Part shown: piece by piece, positions 54,087 to 62,420 of the stretch
How positions within the stretch are numbered: position 1 is the stretch's first letter
Layout: each line of letters begins with the position of its first letter
Source: Anarhynchus alexandrinus
Lineage: Eukaryota > Chordata > Aves > Charadriiformes > Charadriidae
DNA length: 64,000 nucleotides
Direction of reading: 5' to 3'
Assembly: GCA_008711295.1 (NCBI GenBank)
Contig: VUYV01000073.1
Coordinates: 3,418,758-3,482,757, forward strand
Position numbers and translations under genes: made by a program
The notes under the pieces: model-generated
Seen by the model: only the letters and a program-made list of their open reading frames with translations
What the model was told of the DNA's origin: nothing
Database searches by the model: none

Positions 54087-54537
54087 TCATAGAATCATAG
54101 AATGGTTTGGGTTGGAAGGGACCTTAAAGATCATCTATAGTCCAACCCCCCTGCCATAGGCAGGGGCACCTCCCACTAGACCAGGTTGCTCAAAGCCCCA
54201 TCCAACCTGGCCTTGAACACTTACAGGGATGGGGCATCCAGAACTTCCCTGGGCAACCTGTTCCAATGCCTCACCACCCTCACAGTAAAGAATTTCTTCT
54301 TAATATCTAATCTAAATCTACCCTCTTTCAGTTTAAAACCATTTCTCCTTGACCTATCACTACACTCCCTGATAAAGAGTCCCTCCCCATCTTTCCTGTA
54401 GNATGTAGGATGGTATCCAATGCTTTGCACAAGTCCAGGTAGATGATGCCAGTTGCTCTTTCCTTACCCACCAATGCCATCCACCAGATTTGTCATGCAC
54501 GATTTGCCTTTAGTGAAGCCATGTTGGCTGCCACCAA
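54087..54537 (-). repeat. CR1 LINE 3' portion containing an N
   Basis: Plus strand starts CATAGAATCATAGAATGGTT and GGGTTGGAAGGGACCTTAAA. It continues through CCTGGGCAACCTGTTCCAAT to CCTGTAG, then N at 54402. The following bases (CAAGTCCAGGTAGATGATGC, GTGAAGCCATGTTGGCTGCC) are also CR1, but from a more 5' part of the ORF. So sequence is missing at the N, or two copies were fused there by the assembler. Confidence 0.9.
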
Positions 54538-55696
54538 TATTCATCTAACTGCAGAATACATGTGCCCCCCTAAACACACACAAAAAAAAGCACCACTGAT
54601 TGGAGCACAACTAAAAAGCAGAACATGTATTGCATTTGCCTGCCTGCTGCTAGTTTTCCTGCCTTTAACTTTTCTGGGTTCGTGATGAACAGATCAGACT
54701 TTCACCATGAGTCCTAGGACTGGGAAGGCCTCAGATGAGCTTGGTGATGGGACCATCTTGCCTAAAAATTAGCTGGTGTGGGTGCCTGAAAAAGAGGTTC
54801 TGCCCAACCAGGGGGTGACAAGAGCTACGGCACATCAGTTCCAAATTATAAGCATGAAAACTAAGTTAACTTTTTAATTACAGTTGTGGTGTAGCAGGGT
54901 ATCAGCGCCTGTGTGCACACCCAGTGCACTTGAACCATCGCAATTAATTTACTCATTGTTACAGGAGCTCAGTGGATGGGAATTTAGGATGGTTTTTGAA
55001 ATTCCCCCAGGCAGCTCCCACTGTATGTCATCCAGTTTGTTTGCTTAAACGTGTTGATTAACATCAACTGTGGTCCCTGCTACAGAACTCATCAACTTGG
55101 ACATAAATAAGATGTTTGTAAATAGTTGACAGAAATTATTCCTACAGTAACATAAGACCACGGAGAGTCTTTTCTGCATAGGTAAGACATTTAAAAGGTG
55201 CTTTATCTGTACTGAAGACAATCAACAGCAATGCATCATGCAGGTCCTGGGGTGTTCATGCAGGACAACTACAAGAAATGAGCAGAATTGGTTTTGAGAG
55301 CCTCACCTGGTCCAGCTGATAACGCTGCCACAAAGCCTGTTCCAACAGAGACTCTTGTCACCATCCAGTTAGCAACTGGGAGTTCTGATTCCTCACTGTG
55401 AGCCAAGTTCCCACTAAATTACATTTTCTTTTTTTAACAAACACTATGAGTATCTGAGCAACCCCGGCTACACTCTTTAACCCTAACCCTTCCCTTGGCA
55501 AGCTGAATCAACTCGAGGTGGTAAAGAACTTACCCAGAAGCAGCAGCAGATGAAAAAGGACTAGTTTAAGAAGCTGAAGAACCTTCTCGAGGCTTTTCCC
55601 TGAGCAGAGTTGTCCACAGCTGGCAGGAGAGGCCGCCGGGGACACCCCTTTCCCCAGCGCTCAGCTATGGGCTCGGGGCAGCTGTGGGAGCTCGTT
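54538..55696. other. Left flank of the endogenous retrovirus
   Basis: 1.16 kb of unremarkable sequence. A double CCCTAACC-like unit at about 55482 is too short to mean anything. No copy of the sequence right of the provirus (CATGGG...) is seen immediately left of it. Confidence 0.5.
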
Positions 55697-55708
55697 GCCA
55701 CGGGGCGG

Positions 55709-56329
55709 TGTAAGAGACTGGAAGCTGAAAGGGTTAATGTCTCAAACACTCTGGAGGAAGAAAAGAGGCACTAGGAGCCTGCCCCCCTCCTTCTGGAAAG
55801 TTCTAAGAACAACCGCCCGTGCATGTGTGAGAGACTGAAGGACTTACCACCGAGCAGGGGGGGCTGTGGGGAGACCCGCAGTTCCCTGATGCTGAGGGAG
55901 AAGACTCCAAAAAGGGGCGGACAAGAACCTCACGACCAATCGAGAGTGACACAAGTCCTCCAGGGGCGGGGACGAGTCTATAAAGGACACAAACACGGGG
56001 AGCCGCGTGTGCACCCACCATCCGAAGGAGCTGGACTGAAACCTGGGACATCGCTGGAGCCCAGGGCGGGGTGAGCCAGACCTTTCCTTTAACTCCAGCC
56101 TTTCATTTCGCTCTCTTTCTTTCCTATATGTTATAAGCCACTCAGCCCTTTCTATATAACAAGGTTTAAATAATTTCTGCCAAGTTAGCTGCTGTTAGAA
56201 TAGTTTCTGCCATCGGTAAAACTTTCCGCTCGATCGTTTGGTATCATATCACCTTAATTTAGCCCACGGGTATGTTGAACATCGGGCTCCAAGCGAGTCA
56301 TCCAGGACAGCCCTCTCCCAGATCCCACG
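55709..56329 (+). repeat. 5' LTR of the endogenous retrovirus
   Basis: Starts TGTAAGAGACTGGAAGCTGA and ends near CAGATCCCAC at 56329. It carries a CCAAT box at 55936-55940 and an intact TATAAA at 55979-55984, 39 bases apart, so the U3 promoter geometry is still present. The poly(A)-signal position reads CGGTAAAACT, a mutated AATAAA. Twelve bases just before the TG (GCCACGGGGCGG) also precede the 3' LTR, so the true edge may lie a little upstream. Confidence 0.9.
55979..55984 (+). promoter_or_regulatory. TATA box in 5' LTR
   Basis: TATAAA preceded by CCAATCGAGAGTG 40 bases upstream. The 3' LTR has GTAAAA at the same place, so only the 5' copy keeps this element. Confidence 0.6.
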
Positions 56330-56337
56330 TTTAAAAT

Positions 56338-56355
56338 TGGCGTCACAGACAGGAT
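56338..56355 (+). other. Primer-binding site, tRNA-Ser-like
   Basis: TGGCGTCACAGACAGGATT begins with the obligatory TGG and matches 16 of 18 bases to the complement of the 3' end of a vertebrate tRNA-Ser as I recall it. It starts 8 bases after the apparent LTR end, longer than the usual 2-3. Either the LTR end is misplaced by a few bases or the leader has been altered. Confidence 0.65.
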
Positions 56356-56493
56356 TACCCTTGTTTGTGCTAAAACGGTGGATGGGACCAGGGTTCTTAG
56401 CGGGGCCCCTTCTCTAAGAAGAGCCATATCCCTGGGGAAATAGTCCTCTGAGGACTACCGAGGGCTCTGATCCCTATAATTGTAGGTCTCACT

Positions 56494-57328
56494 ATGTCCT
56501 CCCAGGGAGGTCCAGCTATAGATTGCACTCCTCTCCTGGAGAGGTTAGAGGGCTACAGTACCTGACCTTCCCCCTTTCCCAGCATGGCTTGGGCCCAGAA
56601 TAATTGGCATGATCCACAGGCAGCAGCCGATAGAATTGCCATCTTCTCTAAAGAGCCAAAACTGAGATGGGGAAAAGGGAAAACCGTGATCTGTGCAGTA
56701 TCAGGGGCTGCCTTAATCGCTGCCCAACAAAGTGGACACATCAACCGACAGATCGAAAGTGGAACAATTAAATCACTACAAGACCTAGTTCAAGCTCTGC
56801 AAGAACAACTGGGGAATGAGGTACAGAGCCTATTCGATGGGCTTGCCACCAAATGGATAACTAATCAGAGACTGGAGAACTCCCTGGCAGAATCATTGGA
56901 GAGGGAAGAAATACTCAGGAACAGTTGGAGGGGGCCCATTCCCTTGCTGGTGAGGAAGAGAAGGTACCTAAATCATTATATCCCTCTGATGACCTGCAGT
57001 GTGTACGGAAAGTATACCTCTCAGAAGAGGAGGGAGCTGTAATTTGAGCCCTGATTAAAAACGAGACTGTTGATGATGGTCAGGGAGGTGCTCAGCAGGT
57101 CACCACACACACCGTCCCTTATTCCTCCTATGGATTTGACCAAAATACAGGAAAAATACTCCTGAGACCCCCAAGAAACTGAAACCAAGTGTGTGTGGAG
57201 GGTGTCACTCACAAGGGGAGATCACATGCTACTGAGTGAGGACAAGGCAAGGAGATATCGGGGACCTGGAGTTCTCCTGACCACAGATGATAGTAGGGAG
57301 CTTTGGTCTTTAACCCAGAGAATAGCAT
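56494..57328 (+). pseudogene. gag: Retroviral gag remnant (truncated, frameshifted)
   Basis: The probable start is ATG at 56494 (MSSQGG), in frame with the longer open piece from ATG 56584 to 57042. A TGA at 56563-56565 interrupts it. The 56584 piece has a basic patch (LRWGKGK), an Ala-rich helix and a coiled-coil-like stretch near SLQDLVQALQEQLGNEVQ. Beyond about 56930 the gag-like reading moves to another frame, and it shifts again near 57125. Stops occur near 57048 and 57161. A block reading KCVWRVSLTRGDHMLLSED, gag-like, precedes an abrupt join to reverse transcriptase near 57325. The later part of capsid, any nucleocapsid and protease are therefore missing. It normally makes the virion core. 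Not functional here. Confidence 0.75.
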
Positions 57329-57960
57329 ATTGTCATCTATTATCATCGTAACCATTCATGAACAAGCCCACCGAATTTTGGCAACCATTGATGTAAAAGA
57401 TATGTTCTTTATGGTCCCCTTACGGGACACAGACAGGGAGCGTTTTGCTTTTACCTGGGAAGGTATACAATGCACGTTTACCCCTCTTCCCCCGGGATAT
57501 CGTCATTCACCAACCATTGCCCACTATGCCTTGGCACAAGAAATTGCCCAAATTACATCTGGGGAGGGAGTTAGAATGTATCAGTATATTGATGATGTGC
57601 TGATTGGAGGCCCTGATGTCTCCGTAGTGGGACAGACTCAAAAGGATATAATGGTCCACCTGGAAAACTTGGGACTCCGGATTCCAACAGAAAAGATGCA
57701 ACTCCCATCCTCTGAGGTAAAATTTCTGGGCATCTGGTGGAGGGGAGGAACAGTGTGTATTGTATTCCCCCTGCAACCTTAATTACCCTCAAACAGGTGA
57801 AAATGCCCAGGAACAGGAGAGAACTTCAACATGCCTTAAGCCTATTGGTGTCCTGGAGGAAACACATTCCAAATTTTTCTATCATAGCTCAACCTCTGTA
57901 TCACCTGACGAAAAAAAAAAAAAAGGACCTCTTGGGATTGGACCCCTGTCCACAGGGAAG
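57329..57960 (+). pseudogene. pol: Retroviral reverse transcriptase remnant
   Basis: An RT of class III type lacking its N-terminal fingers because of the upstream deletion. The first catalytic Asp region reads ATIDVKDMFF (about 57382), LPPGYRHSP is the palm motif (about 57487), and YQYIDDVLIGG holds the YxDD active site (about 57580). Breaks: a frame change near 57750 just after FLGIWWRGG, and another at the 13-A run around 57908-57921. Between these the connection region WRKHIPNFSIIAQPLYHLT is readable. The catalytic residues survive, but the coding frame does not. Confidence 0.88.
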
Positions 57961-58872
57961 CCTTAGTATTGCTAATTTTTGAAGCCAGGGTATACCAGGA
58001 CGTAGGGCTGATATACCCGACCGACCCCCTCCAAATTGAGGCTTTGCCACCCATGGGCTTTCAATTCATGTATGGCAGCGGGGACCCAAAGGCCCCACTT
58101 GCCCCATTGAATTCTACTCCCGAAGTTTCAAAGATGCCAAGAAGCGCTACTCTACCTGGGAAGAAGGCCTTTTTATAATTAATCTAGCCTTAAAAGAGGC
58201 TGACAAAATTATAAAACAACAATCAACCATTCTGCGAGGGCCTTTCAGAGTCCTAAAATCGGTAACCACCGGCACTCCACCCCCTGCTGGAGTAGCAGAA
58301 AGGGGAACTGTAAGGAAATGGTATGTGGAAATAAATCACTATTGTCATACCCACAAGACAGAGGAGGGAACACCTAAAATTGTCCCCGTACAAGATCCAG
58401 TAGATACTAGACCAGATGAGAAACCCCCTTCCTCCCCTAGTAAACCTGCTCCCCAATTTGAGCCTGATTTGAAAAATTTACGGTTCACTGATGTATCCTC
58501 TAAAAGAGAAGGAAAAATGTGGAAATATCGAGCTGTAGCACACAGGTGGGAGAGCTGATGGCAGCGTGGAGTGCGATAAAGAAGGAAGTGGGAAACAAGG
58601 ATCCCTTATATGTTTATACAGACTGCTATGCAGTGTTTAAAGGGTGTACGGAATGGCTTCCCTTTTGGGAGTGGAATCAGCAGGAGGTTAACCAGGTGCC
58701 AGTGTGGCAAAAGGATAAATGGAAAGAGATTCTTGACATCACTAAGCATAAGCCTATTTCAGTGGGATGGGCTGTGGCCCATCAGAAAGGAAGCAATCTC
58801 ACCAACCAGGTAGATTCCTTAACTCACTTGGCAGTGATGGTAACAACAGGGGAAGGAAGAGAAGTGGGAACC
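57961..58872 (+). pseudogene. pol: Retroviral RNase H remnant
   Basis: After a readable linker (FEARVYQDVGLIYPTDPLQI) the frame changes near 58110, and EFYSRSFKDAKKRYSTWEEG follows. The RNase H core has FTDVSS (first Asp, about 58486), GELMAAWSAIK (Glu, about 58552), YTDCYAVFKG (Asp, about 58614) and VDSLTHLA (last Asp, about 58813). All four acidic residues are present, though spread over two frames because of a shift near 58540. A further shift near 58870 leads into integrase. Confidence 0.82.
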
Positions 58873-59776
58873 TTTGTTAGAGTGGTTGCACATTAAACAC
58901 GGCCACTCAGGAATTAAAGATCTCTTTAGAGAACCTGGAAGTTGGGGGTGGCTGGTGACTCGTGAACTGTGTAGTACCGTTATTTCCGCATGTGGTCCAT
59001 GTCATACACGTCTCAATCGCCATCCCCTGCAAGATCCCCCCACTTCATCTGAGACACAACAAGGTTCTATGGGAAACGCGGCAAGTAAATTACATAGGTC
59101 CTTTCAAGAAATCAGAAGGAAAACAGTATATTTGAGTTGGGGTAGAAGTTGTCTCAGGTCTCATTCAAGCCGAAGCAGTGACATGAGCTACCGGAGAAAA
59201 TACAGTAAAAGTGCGGAAGCAGTGGTTCAGTTACTTACCTAAACCTAAATCTATCCACTCTGACAACGGTAGCCATTCTACTGCCGGGGTGGTCCAAGAA
59301 TGGGTAAAAGATGAGGGAATTCAATGGGTATTCCATACCCACTACTATCCCCAAGCTAATGGGATAGTAGAAAGAACAAATGGGTTGTTAAAACCTGTCC
59401 TCAAGTTACACAGTGCTGGGTGGCCTGCAAGACTTCCAGATGCTGTGGCAAAAGTTAATAACAGATGGGGGAAGAACGGGTGTCCTAAACTTACTGCCTT
59501 CTGTCCTGAACCCCATTCCTTGCTACCGGGAAAAAGAGAAGGCAAAAATCCGGTAAAACCCCTTCACTACCCAGGACAGCCAGTCTTAGTTGATCTGCCA
59601 ACTATAGGAGAAGTACCACTCATTCTAAAAACCCCACTGAGTTAAAAGTGGGATTTTTAGAATGGGGTTATATATAAAAGAGTGGGGTTATATATAAAAG
59701 ATATACATGGGTAGCTACAGACACCCACGGAAAAGACGAGTGTATTCATACTCGGTGGATAACCCCTTCCTTCTAA
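58873..59776 (+). pseudogene. pol: Retroviral integrase remnant
   Basis: The zinc-binding domain shows HIKHGHSG and CGPCHTR. After a frame change near 59060 the core has VNYIGPF where a catalytic Asp is expected (Asn here), then HSDNG (second Asp, about 59256) and GIVERTNG (Glu, about 59362). TGA stops interrupt the core at 59133-59135 and 59184-59186, and a TAA occurs at 59643. A 20-base tandem duplication at 59663-59702 disrupts the C-terminal domain, whose last readable words are YTWVATDTHGKDECIHTRW, ending at TAA 59774-59776. The enzyme normally inserts proviral DNA; this copy is dead on several counts. Confidence 0.85.
59663..59702 (+). repeat. 20-base tandem duplication in pol
   Basis: TGGGGTTATATATAAAAGAG is followed at once by the same unit ending AT instead of AG. 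It is a local post-insertion duplication within the integrase C-terminal region. Confidence 0.85.
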
Positions 59777-59781
59777 TCCTT

Positions 59782-59807
59782 GTGTTTTATGTGTGTTTGT
59801 GTTACAG
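59782..59807 (+). other. Probable env splice acceptor
   Basis: A T-rich tract (TGTTTTATGTGTGTTTGTG) runs into TTACAG at 59802-59807, followed by GTTATCAG. It lies about 108 bases before the env ATG. This is the right place for the subgenomic env mRNA acceptor in a simple retrovirus. Inferred from sequence only. Confidence 0.5.
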
Positions 59808-59914
59808 GTTATCAGAAGAAACGACGCAGGATCCATGTTAACTTTGACTATATTGATTGTTGTGTGTATCTTTTGTTAGGTTATATTTGTGATTTTTGTG
59901 TGTAATAAGGAAAG

Positions 59915-61885
59915 ATGTTCTGGGCCTCCTTCCTCCTTACCTTCCTTGCCTCTGGTGTTTGTGGACGAGGAGAAAGAACCTCCAATTTAGCTTGGGAAGT
60001 GATACAAGGATTCATACGTCTCTGGAATAGAACAGATCAAGGGATCTGCATTCAGATTCCTACCTCTGCTGAGCAGGGAATTAGATTCGGTTTGATACCT
60101 GTGAAGTTTAATATTGGAAAATATAATGTGAGTAATGGCACTGTAGGATTACTAGATGCCCCATTCGAGTACCAATATCAAAGTAATTATACCTCCTCTG
60201 GCAAATGGTGGTGAGATGAAGCAGCCTTCTATGAGATCCCTCAGGACACAGGGTGGCCTGACTTGATAAACAAAACTTGTAAGCGATGGAAATTGGAGGT
60301 CAGTCGCGAAATCGGCATTAGTAATAGCCCGCCACGTCCTCTGGGATTCGAGGAAGCCTATTCCAAAAGATTCCCACCTTCTCCATCCTGGGGGAGAATA
60401 ACAGGCTGTCCTTCCTACCACAAAATATCCTGTAATCTAGTGCCCTTTTGGCCTGCTTCCCCGCAAACTCCCCCTTTTGAGTTACAGTATAATGTAAAAT
60501 GGGATTCGGCTTGGTGCATCCACATACCTAATGTGAAAGGACAGTATCTTTCAACGGGCAGCACCCACACTGCTTGGGGATGGTCAGTGAAACATATGTT
60601 GAAAAACCAACCTCTTTACTTATTAAAGAAAGAATTTGTGGATACGCCCAGCCCCAATAATGCCCATTTGTTGAACTGTACCCACATTCTAAATTGTACC
60701 ACAGGTGCAGGTAACCCCATGGAAACATGGGCTAGTTTGGAAGTTAGAACTCTAATTCGAGATATGTGTACTTGCTGGGGATATCCTAATTTTGGATACC
60801 AAAACCAAGACAGCCAATGTAACCAGGCCACTGGCAACACTGATCTCTGGCTACGATGCGGAATTCCTATTAGCCACTCCCCAGGACATAAGACCAATGA
60901 TATATCCGAGGGAGATGCAGCTACCTGTCAAAGCGCTTTGTATGCTGCTCCCGAGGGGACTGTCTGGGGGTGCTCGGATGGGAAAATGTACTCGCACTTG
61001 AACGTGGTCAAACAGGCTGGATTGCAGTGTGGTTTGGGAATTCCCACTATGTGTCCTAAGAGGATTTTTCATTTTGCCTCACCTCATAAAAGGAGGCAGA
61101 GGGCAAGTGATAAACCCCAAACTCAATCCGAATGGGCTATACGTGGAGTTGAAATACCTGATTATTACACCTGGGGCACGACAAGATCTCTGATGTTAGA
61201 GAATGTATTTACCCCATATATAACCCTTAAAAGGCACCAGTTCGTCTTAGAAAATACTACATGGCAAATACGCGTTTTAAGTAATTGGACCCGGTACACC
61301 TTTGGAAAAATTGACACTCAATTACAGCAGGTATCTAGAATGATGTTACAGAATAGGTTAGCATCAGATATGTTGTTATTAAAAGAACATGGAGTTTGTG
61401 GTATATTGAATCACATTGAAGAAGAATGCTGTGTTACAATTCACAACGCCACTACCTCGACTGAAGAAGCTCGCACTAAAATGAAAGAAATTGCTGACCA
61501 GACTGGGGAACTATTCTATGCTATGCAACTTAAGGACTGGTTCGACAGACAGAGTCCAAATTCTTGGCTGGGATCAATCCTGAGGTCATTTGGACTCACC
61601 AGATGGGGAAAGTTGCTACTGAATACCGGGCTAATGCTGTTTTGTGGATTTTTATTTTTGATGATTGGCTTGGCAATATTACGACGTATGATTAACCGTT
61701 TAATTTCTTCAGCTTTCTCTTTCCTTTCACCCTCTCTTCACTATATGCAGATCACCACCCAAGAAGAAGATGAATTCTACAGGAATGAGATTCAACTGAC
61801 TGAGCCACGGGGTGGTGTAAGAGCCTGGAGGTTAAAAGGGTTAATGTCTCACTGGGTGGAAGAAAAAAAGATATTACCACACTAA
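59915..61885 (+). pseudogene. env: Retroviral envelope gene, one in-frame stop, otherwise open
   Basis: ATG 59915 opens a frame of 656 codons broken only by TGA at 60212-60214 (after SSGKWW); 540 codons or more are open beyond it. There is a signal peptide (MFWASFLLTFLASGVCG), then a Cys- and sequon-rich surface subunit. A basic run KRRQR at residues 392-396 is a possible furin-type site. The transmembrane subunit has LQNR (about 482), a C-X9-CC motif at 495-506, and a membrane anchor at about 567-590 (LLLNTGLMLFCGFLFLMIGL). An obvious hydrophobic fusion peptide after KRRQR is not seen. The last 23 codons lie inside the 3' LTR. The protein would mediate receptor binding and membrane fusion. 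The stop makes full-length product unlikely without readthrough, and a sequencing error is possible. The preservation contrasts with gag-pol. Confidence 0.9.
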
Positions 61886-62420
61886 GAGATAAGGTGGGAG
61901 GTTAGAAAAGAGGCACTAGTAGCCCCATCCCCCAAAGGTTCTAAGAACAACAGACGGGCAGGGAGGGCATGTGGGAGGATGCGCAGTTCCCTGATGCTGA
62001 GCAAGAAGACTCCAAAAAGGGGCAGACAAGAACCTCACAACCAATCGAGAGTGACACAAGTCCTCCAGGGGCAGGGATGAGTCTGTAAAAACACAAACAT
62101 GAGGAGCTGCGTATGCATCCACCATCGAGAGCCGCACCTAAGACTTGGCTGGAAGACGGTGGTGATCCGGACCTTTCCTTTCCGTTACACCTTTTATCTG
62201 CCTCTCTTTCTTTCCTGTATGTTACGAGCCGTTCAACCCTTTCTAGATAACAAGGTTTAAATACTTTCTGCCAAGATAGCTTCTGTTAAAATAGCTTCTG
62301 CCATCAATAAAACTTCTCAATCGATCGTTTGGTGTCTTACCACCTTAATTTAGCCCAAGGGTATCTTGAACATAGGGCTCTGAGTGAGTTGTCCAGGATG
62401 GCCCTCTCCTGGACCCCACA
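61816..62420 (+). repeat. 3' LTR of the endogenous retrovirus
   Basis: Starts TGTAAGAGCCTGGAGGTTAA and ends TGGACCCCACA. It keeps the CCAAT box (62041-62045) and AATAAA (62306-62311), but its TATA position reads GTAAAA. Relative to the 5' LTR it has an extra block near 61868-61905 and lacks part of the region after GTTCTAAGAACAAC. Many substitutions separate the two LTRs, so they have been diverging for a long time. No purine-rich tract directly precedes the TG. Confidence 0.9.

Larger units (their letters stand above)
55709..62420 (+). mobile_element. Endogenous retrovirus, ERVL-like gag-pol with gamma-type env
   Basis: A 6.7 kb provirus bounded by two LTRs of about 620 and 605 bases in the same orientation. 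In order it holds the 5' LTR, a tRNA-Ser-like primer site, a short gag, reverse transcriptase, RNase H, integrase, env and the 3' LTR. The pol matches class III (ERVL-like) elements: the active site is YIDDVLIG, a VKFLGIWW block follows the RT thumb boundary, and a WRKHIPNF block lies in the connection region. Env instead has an LQNR...C-X9-CC transmembrane subunit, as in gamma-type envelopes. Gag-pol is broken in about 14 places and internally deleted, while env has one stop. The LTRs differ by many substitutions and several indels, so the insertion is old. No target-site duplication is identified. Confidence 0.93.

Noticed and set aside
55482..55492. Telomere-like CCCTAACCCT
   Set aside because: Fewer than two full repeat units; chance.
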